In this document: positions 38,491 to 47,753 of the stretch, piece by piece
Layout: every line of letters begins with the position of its first letter
Numbering within the stretch: position 1 is the first letter of the stretch
Assembly: GCA_002238445.1 (NCBI GenBank)
Contig: MPML01000031.1
Coordinates: 1 to 50,153, forward strand
Direction: 5' to 3'
Length of the DNA: 50,153 nt
DNA from: Caldilineaceae bacterium bin5
GTDB lineage: Bacteria; Chloroflexota; Anaerolineae; Caldilineales; Caldilineaceae
Translations under genes and position numbers: made by a program
The notes under the pieces: generated by a model
Databases searched by the model: none
What the model was told of the DNA's origin: nothing
The model's input: the letters and a program-made list of their open reading frames with translations, nothing else

Positions 38491-38566
38491 TTGAGGAACC
38501 GAGTTGTCACGTTGTGGTTGGAAGCCACTATCGGGGGAAGCGTGGCATCCGGTTCCTTTTCTTTTT
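38491..38566 (+). ncRNA. Candidate structured small RNA, about 70 nt
   Basis: Three stems can be drawn. The outer stem joins AGGAACCG (38494-38501) to CGGTTCCT (38550-38557). The middle stem joins GTCACGTT (38506-38513) to AGCGTGGC (38539-38546), all eight pairs formed with two G-U. The inner hairpin is GTGGT/GCCAC at 38514-38528. A ten-base single strand, TATCGGGGGA, separates inner and middle stems. TTTTCTTTTT follows, as in a terminator. No ORF follows on this strand, so it reads as a free RNA, not a leader. It does not match SRP RNA, 6S or a riboswitch class I recognise. Expression is not shown by the sequence. Confidence 0.55.
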
Positions 38567-38611
38567 CCTTCGCCCGAATGCGCTGCTTCCCCAGTTCCTA
38601 CAGTCGCAAAA

Positions 38612-39850
38612 CTACTCGGCAGAAACCACTCGCAGAAACCTTTTCCTGCCAACCTGGATAATACTCTCGCCGCCGTTTGGCGAAACAGACGTCTGCACAC
38701 CGTCGCCTACCGTTTCGCCGTTGAGGCGCACACCCCCCTGTTGAACCAAGCGCCGCGCTTCACCTTTGCTGCGCACCATCCCTGCCGCGCTCATCAGGTC
38801 CAACACATTCATCTCCTGCGAAAGCTCGAACTGCGGAGCATCGCTTGGCGCCGCACCCTCGTGCATGCGCCCCGCGTCAACGGCCGCCTGCACAGCTTTC
38901 TCTTCGCCGTGAAAAATGCCAACTATCTCCTGCGCCAGTACCCTTTTCGCTGCCTGCGGCTCCAATGCCCCCGCTTCCATCTGCTCCAGCATCTGATCAA
39001 TCTCTTCCTGACCCCAACGAGTTACCAGCTCAGCAAAATTACGGAAGGTGTGGTCCGGCAAGTTGACCACCTTGGTAAATATCACGCCCGGCGCCTCATC
39101 GATGCCGATATGGTTGCCCGAAGACTTGCTCATGCGCCGGTGCCCGTCAGTGCCTACCAGAATGGGGAATGTCAACACGACCTGGGGACGCATCCCTCGC
39201 GCGTTCATCAGTGTGCGCCCGGCCATCAAATTAAACAGTTGGTCGGTTCCCCCAATCTGCACATCAGTTTCCAGCATAATCGCATCGTATCCCTGCATCA
39301 GCGCGTAAAAGAACTCATGCAACCAGATTGGTTCACCTTTGGCGTGGCGCTTGCTGAAGTTGTCTCTTGCCAGGAACTGCTGAACTGTGAAACTGCTTGC
39401 CAGCCGAATGACGCCGCCAAAGTCCAACTCGCTCAACCACCTGTGGTTGTAGTCGACGACAGTTTTCTCCGGGTCCAAGACCCTGTTCGCCTGCTGCGTG
39501 AAACTGCGCGCGTTTTCCATCGCCTCTTCCAGGCTCTGCTGCGTGCGGGCGCTTTCCTTGTCGCTTGGATCCCCAATCGTGCCGGTGAAAGTGCCAATCA
39601 AAAATACTACGGTATGGCCAAGCTCCTGAAACTGTCTCAGCTTGCGCAGGGGCACAGTATGACCCAGGTGGAGGTCGCTTGACGTGGGATCAAAGCCGCA
39701 ATAGACGCGTAGCGGCCGGCCTTCCCCGCGACTCTCCTCCAGTCGAAGTCGCAACTCCCTCTCCATATTTGTACGGGTCTGCTCGTCGCCAAATTCGACG
39801 CCCCGCATAAGTATATTCATCTGCTCTTCAACCGGTGCAAAATCGGTCAT
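38612..39850 (-). CDS. tyrS: Tyrosyl-tRNA synthetase
   Basis: 412 residues, class I synthetase. The HIGH signature is HLGH at 61-64 within [16 protein letters not shown], and the KMSKS-type signature is RRMSKSSGN near residue 245. [16 protein letters not shown] lies between. The last 65 residues are an S4 RNA-binding domain ([26 protein letters not shown]). The longer HLGH form and SKSSGN fit the TyrZ-like branch. In contrast to valS, no T-box is seen upstream; only 93 bases separate it from the dehydratase gene. Confidence 0.95.
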   Translation of the reverse strand: MTDFAPVEEQMNILMRGVEFGDEQTRTNMERELRLRLEESRGEGRPLRVYCGFDPTSSDLHLGHTVPLRKLRQFQELGHTVVFLIGTFTGTIGDPSDKESARTQQSLEEAMENARSFTQQANRVLDPEKTVVDYNHRWLSELDFGGVIRLASSFTVQQFLARDNFSKRHAKGEPIWLHEFFYALMQGYDAIMLETDVQIGGTDQLFNLMAGRTLMNARGMRPQVVLTFPILVGTDGHRRMSKSSGNHIGIDEAPGVIFTKVVNLPDHTFRNFAELVTRWGQEEIDQMLEQMEAGALEPQAAKRVLAQEIVGIFHGEEKAVQAAVDAGRMHEGAAPSDAPQFELSQEMNVLDLMSAAGMVRSKGEARRLVQQGGVRLNGETVGDGVQTSVSPNGGESIIQVGRKRFLRVVSAE

Positions 39851-39943
39851 TCCTCAGCTCCTTCGTTGTTTGACCCCAGTTGGACATCCCCTTCCCCTGA
39901 ATTCCAGAAGCCCGGTCCAAACAGTTAAGGGCAGTTCCACTGG

Positions 39944-41680
39944 TCAAAACTTCGGTTGTGCCATAGCCTGAACAGGGTCGCGTCCCTGTAAGAAATCGAA
40001 ATCCATGCCTTGCGGCGCCTGGAGCACATGATCCAGGAAAAGCTTGCCATAACCGCGCCCATACGCCGCCTCAGGAGGACGCCAGGCGGCGCGCCTCCTG
40101 TCTAACTCCTCCTGTTCGACACACAGTTCCAGTCGTCTGCCTGCCGCATCCAACTCGATTTCATCTCCCGTCCGTACCAGAGACAGCGGGCCGCCCACCG
40201 CGGCCTCGGGAGCCACGTGCAGGACAATCGTGCCCAAAGCCGTTCCGCTCATACGGGCGTCTGAGATACGCACCATATCGCGTACTCCCTGTTTGAGCAA
40301 CTTTTTGGGGATCGGTAGATTGCCCACCTCCGGCATGCCCGGACCCCCCACCGGCCCCGCATTTTGCAAAACAAGCACGTCGTCAGGACCGACATCCAGG
40401 GTCGGGTCGTCGATTCTCTCCTGCAGGTCGGCAAAACTATGGAATACCACCGCCCGCCCGCGGTGCTGCAAGAGCGCCGGTGAAGCGGCCGCGTGCTTGA
40501 TTACTGCCCCCGACGGGGCCAGGTTTCCCCTTAGGATAGCCAGTCCCCCTTCTGTCTTCAGTGGCCTGTCAAGCGAATGAATGACCTCTGGATTCACAAT
40601 GCTGCTTTGGGCCACGTTTTCGGCCAGCGTCCTTCCCGTTACCGTAAGAGCGTCACCGTGCAAAAGCGGCAAGAGCTGGTGCAAAATCGCCGAAACTCCC
40701 CCGGCATAGAAAAGGTCCTCCATCTGGAACGAGCCGGCAGGCCGCACATTTGCCAGCAAGGGCGTGCGCCGGCTGATGTCGTCGAAAAGTGTCAGCGGCA
40801 AACTAACTCCCAACCGTCCGGCCAGCGCAGGTAAGTGTACGACCGCGTTCGTGCTTCCACCCAGCGAGCACAGTAGCGTTATCGCGTTTTCCATCGCATC
40901 AGAAGTAAGGATCTGCGACGGGCGCATGCCCTCCTCCGCCATCGCCACGATGCGGCGTCCGGCCCTCTCCGCCAGGAGGATGCGCCGTGAATCAGCCGCC
41001 GGAATAGCACCGTTGCCTGGCAGCGAGATGCCTAACGCCTCTGTCAGCGAATTCATCGTCGAGGCCGTACCCATCACCATGCAATGGCCCCTGCTTCGCA
41101 CCAGATTCTCCTCGACTTCCGCATACTCCTCGTCACTGAGATTGCCTGCTCGGTACTCAGTCGTAAGCCGTCGGCAGTCCGTGCATGCCCCCAACGTCTG
41201 CCCGCGCCAGTGGCCGTTCAGCATTGGCCCGCCCGAAACCAGAATTGCCGGCAGGTCTGCGCTTGCTACGCCCATCAATGCAGCCGGCGTCGTTTTATCG
41301 CAACCGCACAGCACCACTACACCATCCATCGGATTGCCGCGTATCATCTCCTCGGTGTCCATGGCCGCCAGATTTCGCCACAACATCGAAGTAGGCGTCA
41401 GGTATATTTCGCCTAGGCTTATAGTCGGAAACTCCAACGGAAAACCGCCCGCCTGCCATACCCCCCGCTTGACAGCTTCGACCAGTTCGGGGAAGTGCGC
41501 GTGGCAGTTGTTCATTTCACTATACGTATTCAGAATTCCGATCATAGGACGGTTCATGTCCGTCCTGTCGAAGCCTAGCGATCGGGTGAAAGCGCGGTGC
41601 ATTAACCCCGCAGTATCCGGTTCGTTAAAGAAGGCCCGGCCACGACCGGCGTCCTCCAACTTCTCTGGTATTTCAGTCAC
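39944..41680 (-). CDS. IlvD/Edd-family dehydratase (sugar-acid dehydratase-like)
   Basis: 578 residues, iron-sulfur dependent dehydratase. The conserved Cys segments are present: NNCHAHFPEL, LCGCDKTTPAALMGVASADLPAILVSGGPM, and RSRGHCMVMGTASTMNSL. The form CDKTTPA, rather than the CDKNMPG more usual in dihydroxy-acid dehydratase, points to the group that dehydrates sugar acids such as arabonate or xylonate. That is family knowledge plus inference. The C-terminal SDARMSGTALGTIVLHVAPEAAVGGPL block is complete. Start is GTG with TTGGAGG five bases upstream. No branched-chain amino acid genes are nearby, which also speaks against a simple ilvD role. Confidence 0.88.
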   Translation of the reverse strand: MTEIPEKLEDAGRGRAFFNEPDTAGLMHRAFTRSLGFDRTDMNRPMIGILNTYSEMNNCHAHFPELVEAVKRGVWQAGGFPLEFPTISLGEIYLTPTSMLWRNLAAMDTEEMIRGNPMDGVVVLCGCDKTTPAALMGVASADLPAILVSGGPMLNGHWRGQTLGACTDCRRLTTEYRAGNLSDEEYAEVEENLVRSRGHCMVMGTASTMNSLTEALGISLPGNGAIPAADSRRILLAERAGRRIVAMAEEGMRPSQILTSDAMENAITLLCSLGGSTNAVVHLPALAGRLGVSLPLTLFDDISRRTPLLANVRPAGSFQMEDLFYAGGVSAILHQLLPLLHGDALTVTGRTLAENVAQSSIVNPEVIHSLDRPLKTEGGLAILRGNLAPSGAVIKHAAASPALLQHRGRAVVFHSFADLQERIDDPTLDVGPDDVLVLQNAGPVGGPGMPEVGNLPIPKKLLKQGVRDMVRISDARMSGTALGTIVLHVAPEAAVGGPLSLVRTGDEIELDAAGRRLELCVEQEELDRRRAAWRPPEAAYGRGYGKLFLDHVLQAPQGMDFDFLQGRDPVQAMAQPKF

Positions 41681-41743
41681 AGTGCCTCCAAATCAATGGG
41701 CCTGGCCGACAGTGCGGTCCACGTCACAACGTTACCAAGCCGG

Positions 41744-43108
41744 CTATGGAGCAACCAGCACACGATAGAGGCTGCCATTATCGCTGTCGGTAACCACCAG
41801 GTTGCCTGACCCCTCTACCGTGATGCCCACCAGTTTGCGTAACGGTTGTCCCCCCGGTAAAACCCACGCCTCCATCCCGTCCGCGCCCTCCCCGGCAATG
41901 CGTAGGATCCCCCCCTGCTCCGGCTGAGTAGCGTACAAATTTCCTTCACCGTCCAGTGACAGGTGCGGCCCATCTACGCTATTGGCAGTGACCAGAGGCC
42001 ACAGGTGCAACAGTTCGCCACCTACGGAAAAGCGCAGAACCGCCGTATCTCCAGCCGAGGACACGTAAACAGAACTTTCAGAGTGGAACGCAACGTCGAC
42101 AGGCTGAAGGTCGGTATCTTCAATGTCAGTCGAAATGCGGATTAACTCCCGCCCACTGGTGTCAAACGCGGCAACGGCCAGTGCGGGCGTCAGCGCCAGC
42201 CAGATTCGGCCCTCGCTGTCAACATCGATTCCCCTGCTTCTGTCTGCTATTCTGTCGGCAATGGGAACTATTCGAATGAATTCCCCAATAGGATTGTGGA
42301 TGCTGACCTGCCCGCCGTCTCCTGCATCCAGTACGTAAACATTCCCGGCGTCATCAACCGCGACATCGACTGGTTCGATGAATCGCCGATCAGCGTCAAG
42401 TACCTGGGCCAGTTGCTGACCATCTGAATCCAGGACGAACAGTGCCCCCTGTTCCGGATCAACAACGTAAAGATTACCATTTGCCGCGGTCACCCCTCTC
42501 GGTCGAACAAAATGATCTCCGACTGTCTCGAAAACCGCAGTCTTTACCTCACCTGTAAACGGCGAAATCCTATCGAGTGGCAGCGACGGGCCCGGCGCCT
42601 CATCCAGAACAACCTCTGCGCTTCCTTCCTGCGAGTTCAGCATTTCCTGTGCACTGAGGGTCCTGAAATTGTCTCTGGCTACGGCGCCAACCAGAACCAC
42701 CAGTAACAGGACCGGGCTGCCGCCCCAGAGGATCAGCGTCCACATACTGCGGCCGGCCCACTCTCTCAAACTCACTCTCCTGCTGACCGCTTCTGCACCA
42801 GGCTCCGGTCCAATCGAGGCTACAAACCTGTCCTGCTCCACCCCTTCCCATGCCGGCACTGCTTCACTATTCGGGACCGCATCACTCGCGTCAACAGAAT
42901 CCAGCCCTTTCCATGTCGGCGCTGCTTCACTATTCAGGGCCGCATCACTCGCGTCAACAGAATCCTCCTCTTCCGGCTCGGAAAATTCGTACAGATCATC
43001 TATGTGCTCAGGTGACAAAGGCCGGCCGCAGTATTCGCAGAACTTGGCCGCAGGCCTGACTGAAGATTCGCAACTGGGGCAGACCGTGCCCGAGTCTACA
43101 TTCGTCAT
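41744..43108 (-). CDS. Zinc-ribbon, single-span protein with NHL-type propeller
   Basis: About 454 residues. A zinc ribbon stands at the N-terminus (Cys10, Cys13, Cys24, Cys27). A hydrophobic helix around 120-142 (ILWGGSPVLLLVVLVGAV) should anchor the protein, followed by an external propeller of NHL-like repeats (LYVVDPEQGALFVLDSDGQQ, NVYVLDAGDGGQVSIHN and similar). The propeller aligns along its whole length with the last 250 residues of the large upstream protein, and the membrane helix with that protein's last one. It thus looks like an internal-deletion version of it. The ATG at 43108 has AAGGAA upstream; the open frame extends further without support. Confidence 0.82.
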   Translation of the reverse strand: MTNVDSGTVCPSCESSVRPAAKFCEYCGRPLSPEHIDDLYEFSEPEEEDSVDASDAALNSEAAPTWKGLDSVDASDAVPNSEAVPAWEGVEQDRFVASIGPEPGAEAVSRRVSLREWAGRSMWTLILWGGSPVLLLVVLVGAVARDNFRTLSAQEMLNSQEGSAEVVLDEAPGPSLPLDRISPFTGEVKTAVFETVGDHFVRPRGVTAANGNLYVVDPEQGALFVLDSDGQQLAQVLDADRRFIEPVDVAVDDAGNVYVLDAGDGGQVSIHNPIGEFIRIVPIADRIADRSRGIDVDSEGRIWLALTPALAVAAFDTSGRELIRISTDIEDTDLQPVDVAFHSESSVYVSSAGDTAVLRFSVGGELLHLWPLVTANSVDGPHLSLDGEGNLYATQPEQGGILRIAGEGADGMEAWVLPGGQPLRKLVGITVEGSGNLVVTDSDNGSLYRVLVAP

Positions 43109-43344
43109 GACTTTCCTTGATCTCCAAGTCGGAAACTCGAACCGATTGACCGCCGTAAATGAACGAAGCCCAGGCTTGAGGAACAGTTCCTGGAGCAGAT
43201 ACATCGACCGCTTTCTTGGCCCTGCGCGCTTCCTTTCACTAACAGCGACAGTGTTTCACAAATTCCTTCTCATTCAGTACGAACGTCAAGCCCCTTCTCA
43301 CGGTCCTCGGCCTCCTCGCATATGCCAATCTGAAGTCGCATGGC

Positions 43345-46300
43345 CTACGGCGGACTTTGAACTCGATACAACCTGCCATTCTCGCTGTCGGTCAGCAACA
43401 GTTCCCCGTCGGCTCCCACATCAATGCCGACCAACTTCCGTATAGGTTGGCTGGCCGGAAGTTCCCACACCTCTACTCCTTGCTCCTCGCCATCCGCAAT
43501 ACGCACGAATCCTCCCAACTCCGGCTGTGTTACGTAAACAGCTCCTCTACTGTCCAACGACAGATGAGGGCCGTCTGCGCTGTTTGCAGTGGCCAGGGGC
43601 CACAAATTCATCGGCTCCCCATCGAGAGAAAATCGTATGACCGATGTCGAACCGGAAGTAGACACATAGACTGCATCATCGGCATGGAACGCAACATCCA
43701 CCGGTTGAAAGTCTCCTCCCTCCAGGACTGTCGATATTCGAGCCAGCTCCTGGCCATCTGTGTTGAAGGCAGCGACAATCAGGGCCGGCGTTATCGCCAA
43801 CCAGATCCGGCCTTCCCTGTCTACATCCAAGCCTCTGCTCCTATCGACCATGTTATCAGAGAAGGGAATCACCCGCACAAAGTCGCCGTCTGCATCATGG
43901 ACCGATACCTGCCCGCCACCTCCAGCGTCCAAAACATAGATGTTGCCGGACGCGTCTGCAGCAACGTCTACCGGCTCGCTGAAACGTCGATTCGACCGCC
44001 GAATCTCCGCAATCCTCCGTCCGTCCCCATCCAACACAAACATCGACCTCAAGCTGGAATCGACGACGTACAGCCTTCCATTTGCTGTGGCTACACCCCT
44101 TGGCCGTTCGAAAGCGTCTCTCACGATTTCGAACGCGGCTGTCTGCTCCTCGTCGACCGGAAGGGGCGAAACACTGACGGGAAGGGCCGCAAAAGAAGCC
44201 CCTGAGGTTTTGTCGAAGATGGCTAGATCTTCTACCGACAAGTGGTGGTAGCTGCCCTGTGGCGGGATGAGTGCCTCGGCCTGTACCAGCGAACGGTCTT
44301 GTCCCGGCGGCGCCCAGTGAAGATTCACATGATAGTGGGATGTGCGGGCTACATAGCGGATGCGTATATCGTGCAGCCCAGCGGTCAACTCGACTGAGTC
44401 TTCGTCGTACTGATTTGGTTCCGGGCTAGCCGCAATCTCTCTCCCGTCAATCCACAATTCTGATTCGTCTATGGATTCAATTCCCATCCGGTAGACACCA
44501 TCGAATGGGACGGCCAGCTTGCCTTCCCACTCCACCGTATAGGGTCGAGGCAGCGGAATATCGTGAAAATAGAGATTGATCTGCGGATCAATTCGTGTGA
44601 AAGCCGCCGGCTCTTGCCAATTTCCATTGGCATAGTACCGCCCCAACAGGCCATTGCTGGAAACGGGCGGCACATGTAGTGCCGACGTCGGTACGATCTG
44701 TTCCTCCTCACCTGGGCGCTGCCAGGAAAGCGAAACAGGACCTTCGCCGCCAACCGCTCGAATCCGAAGTTTGTGCAAACCCATCGCCAGCTTCAGCGCG
44801 GCTTCAACTTCTCCGCCCTCTCCTGCAGAATCAGATTCACCCCCCGTTTCAATCTGGGCAACCAACTCTTCGTCCACATAAAGTTCCGCGCCCGCCGGCG
44901 CGGCCAGGACAAACCTGTGCGGCCCATACGCTTCAATGTTCAGAACGCCGTTCCATTCGGCCGAAAACGGGACCGGCAGTGGTGCCTCGAGCGGCCAGTC
45001 AACTAGAATGGCAGGGTGTCTCTCAACTTTCACTGGGCTTCCGGCCCACTCCGCTCCCTCGAAGTAGGACAAATTCATGCCCTGAATTGAAGAAATGTCT
45101 GAAGGACGTAGCCGGATTTCGTATAGAACCGTCGGCCCTCCGAATGGCGGCTTATGCTCCACAAACTCCGCATCAGGATAAAAACTGCGCGCCTGCTCAA
45201 AAAAATTGCGCCGGTCAGGATCCATCAGGAACAGCGCATCCCGATCAGGCGAGAGCGGCATCGGCAACGTATCGGTGTACTCGACAGCCCGAAAGTAAGG
45301 AACGGAGCTGCCCACAAATCGAACGGCGGGATGACCTGCATAGTGGGAGGTAAGATAGACTTCAGTTTCTCTCCTGTCCACATGCTCGGCAACGACAGAT
45401 GCTGCTATCGTCTCGCCTGTCGAGTAGGCATTCCAAACTGCAAAGTCATTCATCTGGTGAACAAAGTATGTTCGATAATTGTAGACGGCAACTGCTGCCA
45501 GCAATATGGATACGAAGAATACAGGACTGCCTTTCCACAGCAAAAGCGGCCAGATTCTTCTGGCGATCGCTCTGCCTCGAGGGAAAATGTAGCGGCCAAG
45601 TGCGCTGGCCGGTGATTCGCTCTCTCCCTCGAACGTCAACCCATGATGAGAGGCCACCCGCCAGTTTTGCCACAGGAACGCAAGGGGAAGGAGAGCAAGC
45701 AGATAGGCAACGGGTAGAGTTCCAATGGCGCGCAGAGACTGCGGCGCCTCAAAACTTAGCGAGAAAACGCCGCCCGCCATCAACCCGAAAAACCAGAGAA
45801 TGAGAAAGAAAAATCTGGCATGCCAAAATCGGCTCAGGCTGAGAGCCAGCCCCAGCACGAGCAGAGCCCCAGCAACCGGGGCCAGCATCGGTTTGCCTGG
45901 TAAGTTGTGGCGGCCGTTAGGATCGCCGCGCACGTTGTACATGAGGACGTGGGAGACCGCGTTTTCCCGCAGCTTTCCCCAGACCTGGTCCTCCGGATAC
46001 TCTTCAAAAATCGACACTGTACGCGTTCGTTCTAAATATCGGTCAAGCCTTGCGAACGCAAAAGTTGCCAGCGGCGCAAGGAATAGCAGTACGCCCATCG
46101 CCAATACCACCAGGCCCTTCCAATGGGACAGAAAAAGGGTCCAGCGCGTGATGAAAAGATACACGATAAAAACAGCCACCACCGCCAGAAACAACTGAAA
46201 AGCGTAGTACGTGTTGAGACCAAATCCAAGGCAAAGTCCCGCCCACAGAAAGTCAGTAAGCCGTCCACGCCGCAGTGCCTTTAGCAACAGGCCAACACCT

Positions 46301-47688
46301 AACAACACAAACAGCGTCATCAGAATGTTAAACATTCCAATTCGGCTGAAATTCACGCTCCAACGCGAAACAGCGATCAGAAAAGCGAAGGCCAGCGCCG
46401 GCCCGCGGCCAAATAACTGGCTTCCCGCCAGGTAAGCGGCCGGGACAGACAGTACCCCCGTTATGACCGTTGCAAGACGAACCACGAATGTTATTTTGGG
46501 CAGAATCAGGAACAGGGATGACACCAGGTAGACGTAGTGCTCAGGCCCCATTAGGCCGCTCACATAGAGAGGCCGATAGTCTGGCTCGTCCAATATACGC
46601 TGTGCCTCCAACCCCGCCGTGGCCTCGTCATACCAGGTGCCAGGAGGAAACTCGGGCAACTCGTATATCCGCATGAAAAACGCAATGCAAAGAATTAGCA
46701 GGACCAGTAGCCGCTGGCCCCTCGTCCAGGGAAGCGACGGCGGACCTGTTTCCGAAGTCAAACCTGAAGCAGAAGACTGCTTTGTATTCGCATCCCCACC
46801 CACTGAAGAGCTGTCAGCCTGACCGCTCCCGAATCTTCTTGCCAACAATACACATCCCACAAAAAGCGCTAAACTGGCCAGGTGGAGCAGCCAGAAAAGG
46901 TCCGGCGGCCGGTCCGGATCTGTCAAGAGACGTTCCAATGACCATGCCGAAACCGCTCCTGGCAGCAGCACTATCGGAAGCAGCCAAAAGATGTTCAGGC
47001 GCCTCAGCTGCCCGGAATCGGACGTTGCCGGCAAGGCGAACACTGTGCTGCTGCGAAATGCCCAAAGCGCCAACCCAATGGCGACCGCGTAAAGGCCGAC
47101 CGCTGGCAGCGTCTGTCCGCGCACGAGTAGCCACTGCCCCCCAATCGCGCCCACGATCGCGACAATGCCCAAGAAAACGTTGGCGCGTACTGTTCGGGCA
47201 GGACCAAAAGCTGCCACGTGTTCAGGAGGAACCGGAACCGCGCTTGCCGTCGCACCGCTACCTGCAGCTGCTGCTTCCAAGCCAACCGTGCCGGAGGGAC
47301 TTGAACCCAGAAACTGTATTACCAACCGCCAGAGAGCCGAGATTCGGAAACCGAAGGTCGCTTGCCTGATTCGACCCAGCAAGTCGGGCCAACTCAATCT
47401 GGCAGGGTCCTGCATCCCACCTGCACTACCCTGGCTGCTTTCCCCTCTTGGTTCTGTCCCACCCCGAACCGGCTCGCCGGCCAGCGAAAACCCACAGTCA
47501 TGGCAAAATAGCTGCCCAATGCCGCACAGCGCGCCGCACTGCGGGCATGGCGCTTCATCCGGCAGTCGGTCACCGCAGTGTTCACAATAATTGGCCGTAG
47601 GACGGTTGACGTGCGTGCACGCCGGGCAGGCCCTTTGCCCCCGACTGTCTTCGGTATTCGGTTTTCTGCTATCGCTCCTGTCCGTCAA
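43345..47688 (-). CDS. Giant fusion: zinc ribbons, GT-C glycosyltransferase, two PA14-like domains, NHL propeller
   Basis: 1447 residues. Two zinc ribbons begin the protein (Cys21/24/35/38 and Cys48/51/62/65). A polytopic part of about 600 residues follows; its first external loop has PPGTWYDEATAGLE, the Asp-Glu motif of PMT/ArnT-like (GT39-type) glycosyltransferases that use lipid-linked donors. After the last helix (near 745) two PA14-like domains occur (LPVPFSAEWNGVLNIEAYG and PYTVEWEGKLAVPFDGVYRMGIE are the matching strands), which often bind carbohydrate. The last 250 residues form an NHL-type propeller. The frame is unbroken throughout. A role in glycosylation of envelope components is inferred. 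It starts 65 bases after the related gene upstream. Confidence 0.85.
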   Translation of the reverse strand: MTDRSDSRKPNTEDSRGQRACPACTHVNRPTANYCEHCGDRLPDEAPCPQCGALCGIGQLFCHDCGFSLAGEPVRGGTEPRGESSQGSAGGMQDPARLSWPDLLGRIRQATFGFRISALWRLVIQFLGSSPSGTVGLEAAAAGSGATASAVPVPPEHVAAFGPARTVRANVFLGIVAIVGAIGGQWLLVRGQTLPAVGLYAVAIGLALWAFRSSTVFALPATSDSGQLRRLNIFWLLPIVLLPGAVSAWSLERLLTDPDRPPDLFWLLHLASLALFVGCVLLARRFGSGQADSSSVGGDANTKQSSASGLTSETGPPSLPWTRGQRLLVLLILCIAFFMRIYELPEFPPGTWYDEATAGLEAQRILDEPDYRPLYVSGLMGPEHYVYLVSSLFLILPKITFVVRLATVITGVLSVPAAYLAGSQLFGRGPALAFAFLIAVSRWSVNFSRIGMFNILMTLFVLLGVGLLLKALRRGRLTDFLWAGLCLGFGLNTYYAFQLFLAVVAVFIVYLFITRWTLFLSHWKGLVVLAMGVLLFLAPLATFAFARLDRYLERTRTVSIFEEYPEDQVWGKLRENAVSHVLMYNVRGDPNGRHNLPGKPMLAPVAGALLVLGLALSLSRFWHARFFFLILWFFGLMAGGVFSLSFEAPQSLRAIGTLPVAYLLALLPLAFLWQNWRVASHHGLTFEGESESPASALGRYIFPRGRAIARRIWPLLLWKGSPVFFVSILLAAVAVYNYRTYFVHQMNDFAVWNAYSTGETIAASVVAEHVDRRETEVYLTSHYAGHPAVRFVGSSVPYFRAVEYTDTLPMPLSPDRDALFLMDPDRRNFFEQARSFYPDAEFVEHKPPFGGPTVLYEIRLRPSDISSIQGMNLSYFEGAEWAGSPVKVERHPAILVDWPLEAPLPVPFSAEWNGVLNIEAYGPHRFVLAAPAGAELYVDEELVAQIETGGESDSAGEGGEVEAALKLAMGLHKLRIRAVGGEGPVSLSWQRPGEEEQIVPTSALHVPPVSSNGLLGRYYANGNWQEPAAFTRIDPQINLYFHDIPLPRPYTVEWEGKLAVPFDGVYRMGIESIDESELWIDGREIAASPEPNQYDEDSVELTAGLHDIRIRYVARTSHYHVNLHWAPPGQDRSLVQAEALIPPQGSYHHLSVEDLAIFDKTSGASFAALPVSVSPLPVDEEQTAAFEIVRDAFERPRGVATANGRLYVVDSSLRSMFVLDGDGRRIAEIRRSNRRFSEPVDVAADASGNIYVLDAGGGGQVSVHDADGDFVRVIPFSDNMVDRSRGLDVDREGRIWLAITPALIVAAFNTDGQELARISTVLEGGDFQPVDVAFHADDAVYVSTSGSTSVIRFSLDGEPMNLWPLATANSADGPHLSLDSRGAVYVTQPELGGFVRIADGEEQGVEVWELPASQPIRKLVGIDVGADGELLLTDSENGRLYRVQSPP

Positions 47689-47753
47689 TTTCCGACTCTC
47701 AGTTGGAGCACGCTTAGGCGACTAACTGTCTCTTGAAGACTGACCTGCTTAGT

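Larger units (their letters stand above)
38247..38611. other. AT-rich region between fabI and tyrS
   Basis: No protein gene is supported. The region upstream of fabI is clearly AT-richer than its surroundings and should hold the fabI promoter, which was not resolved. The candidate structured RNA (about 38491-38566) with its own promoter and terminator lies here on the plus strand. Confidence 0.6.

Noticed and set aside
38491..38566. SRP (4.5S) RNA or a known riboswitch for the structured RNA
   Set aside because: The conserved SRP loop motifs and the conserved cores of riboswitch classes I know are absent.
39944..41680. Naming the dehydratase ilvD
   Set aside because: The CDKTTPA motif and gene context do not support a firm dihydroxy-acid dehydratase call.
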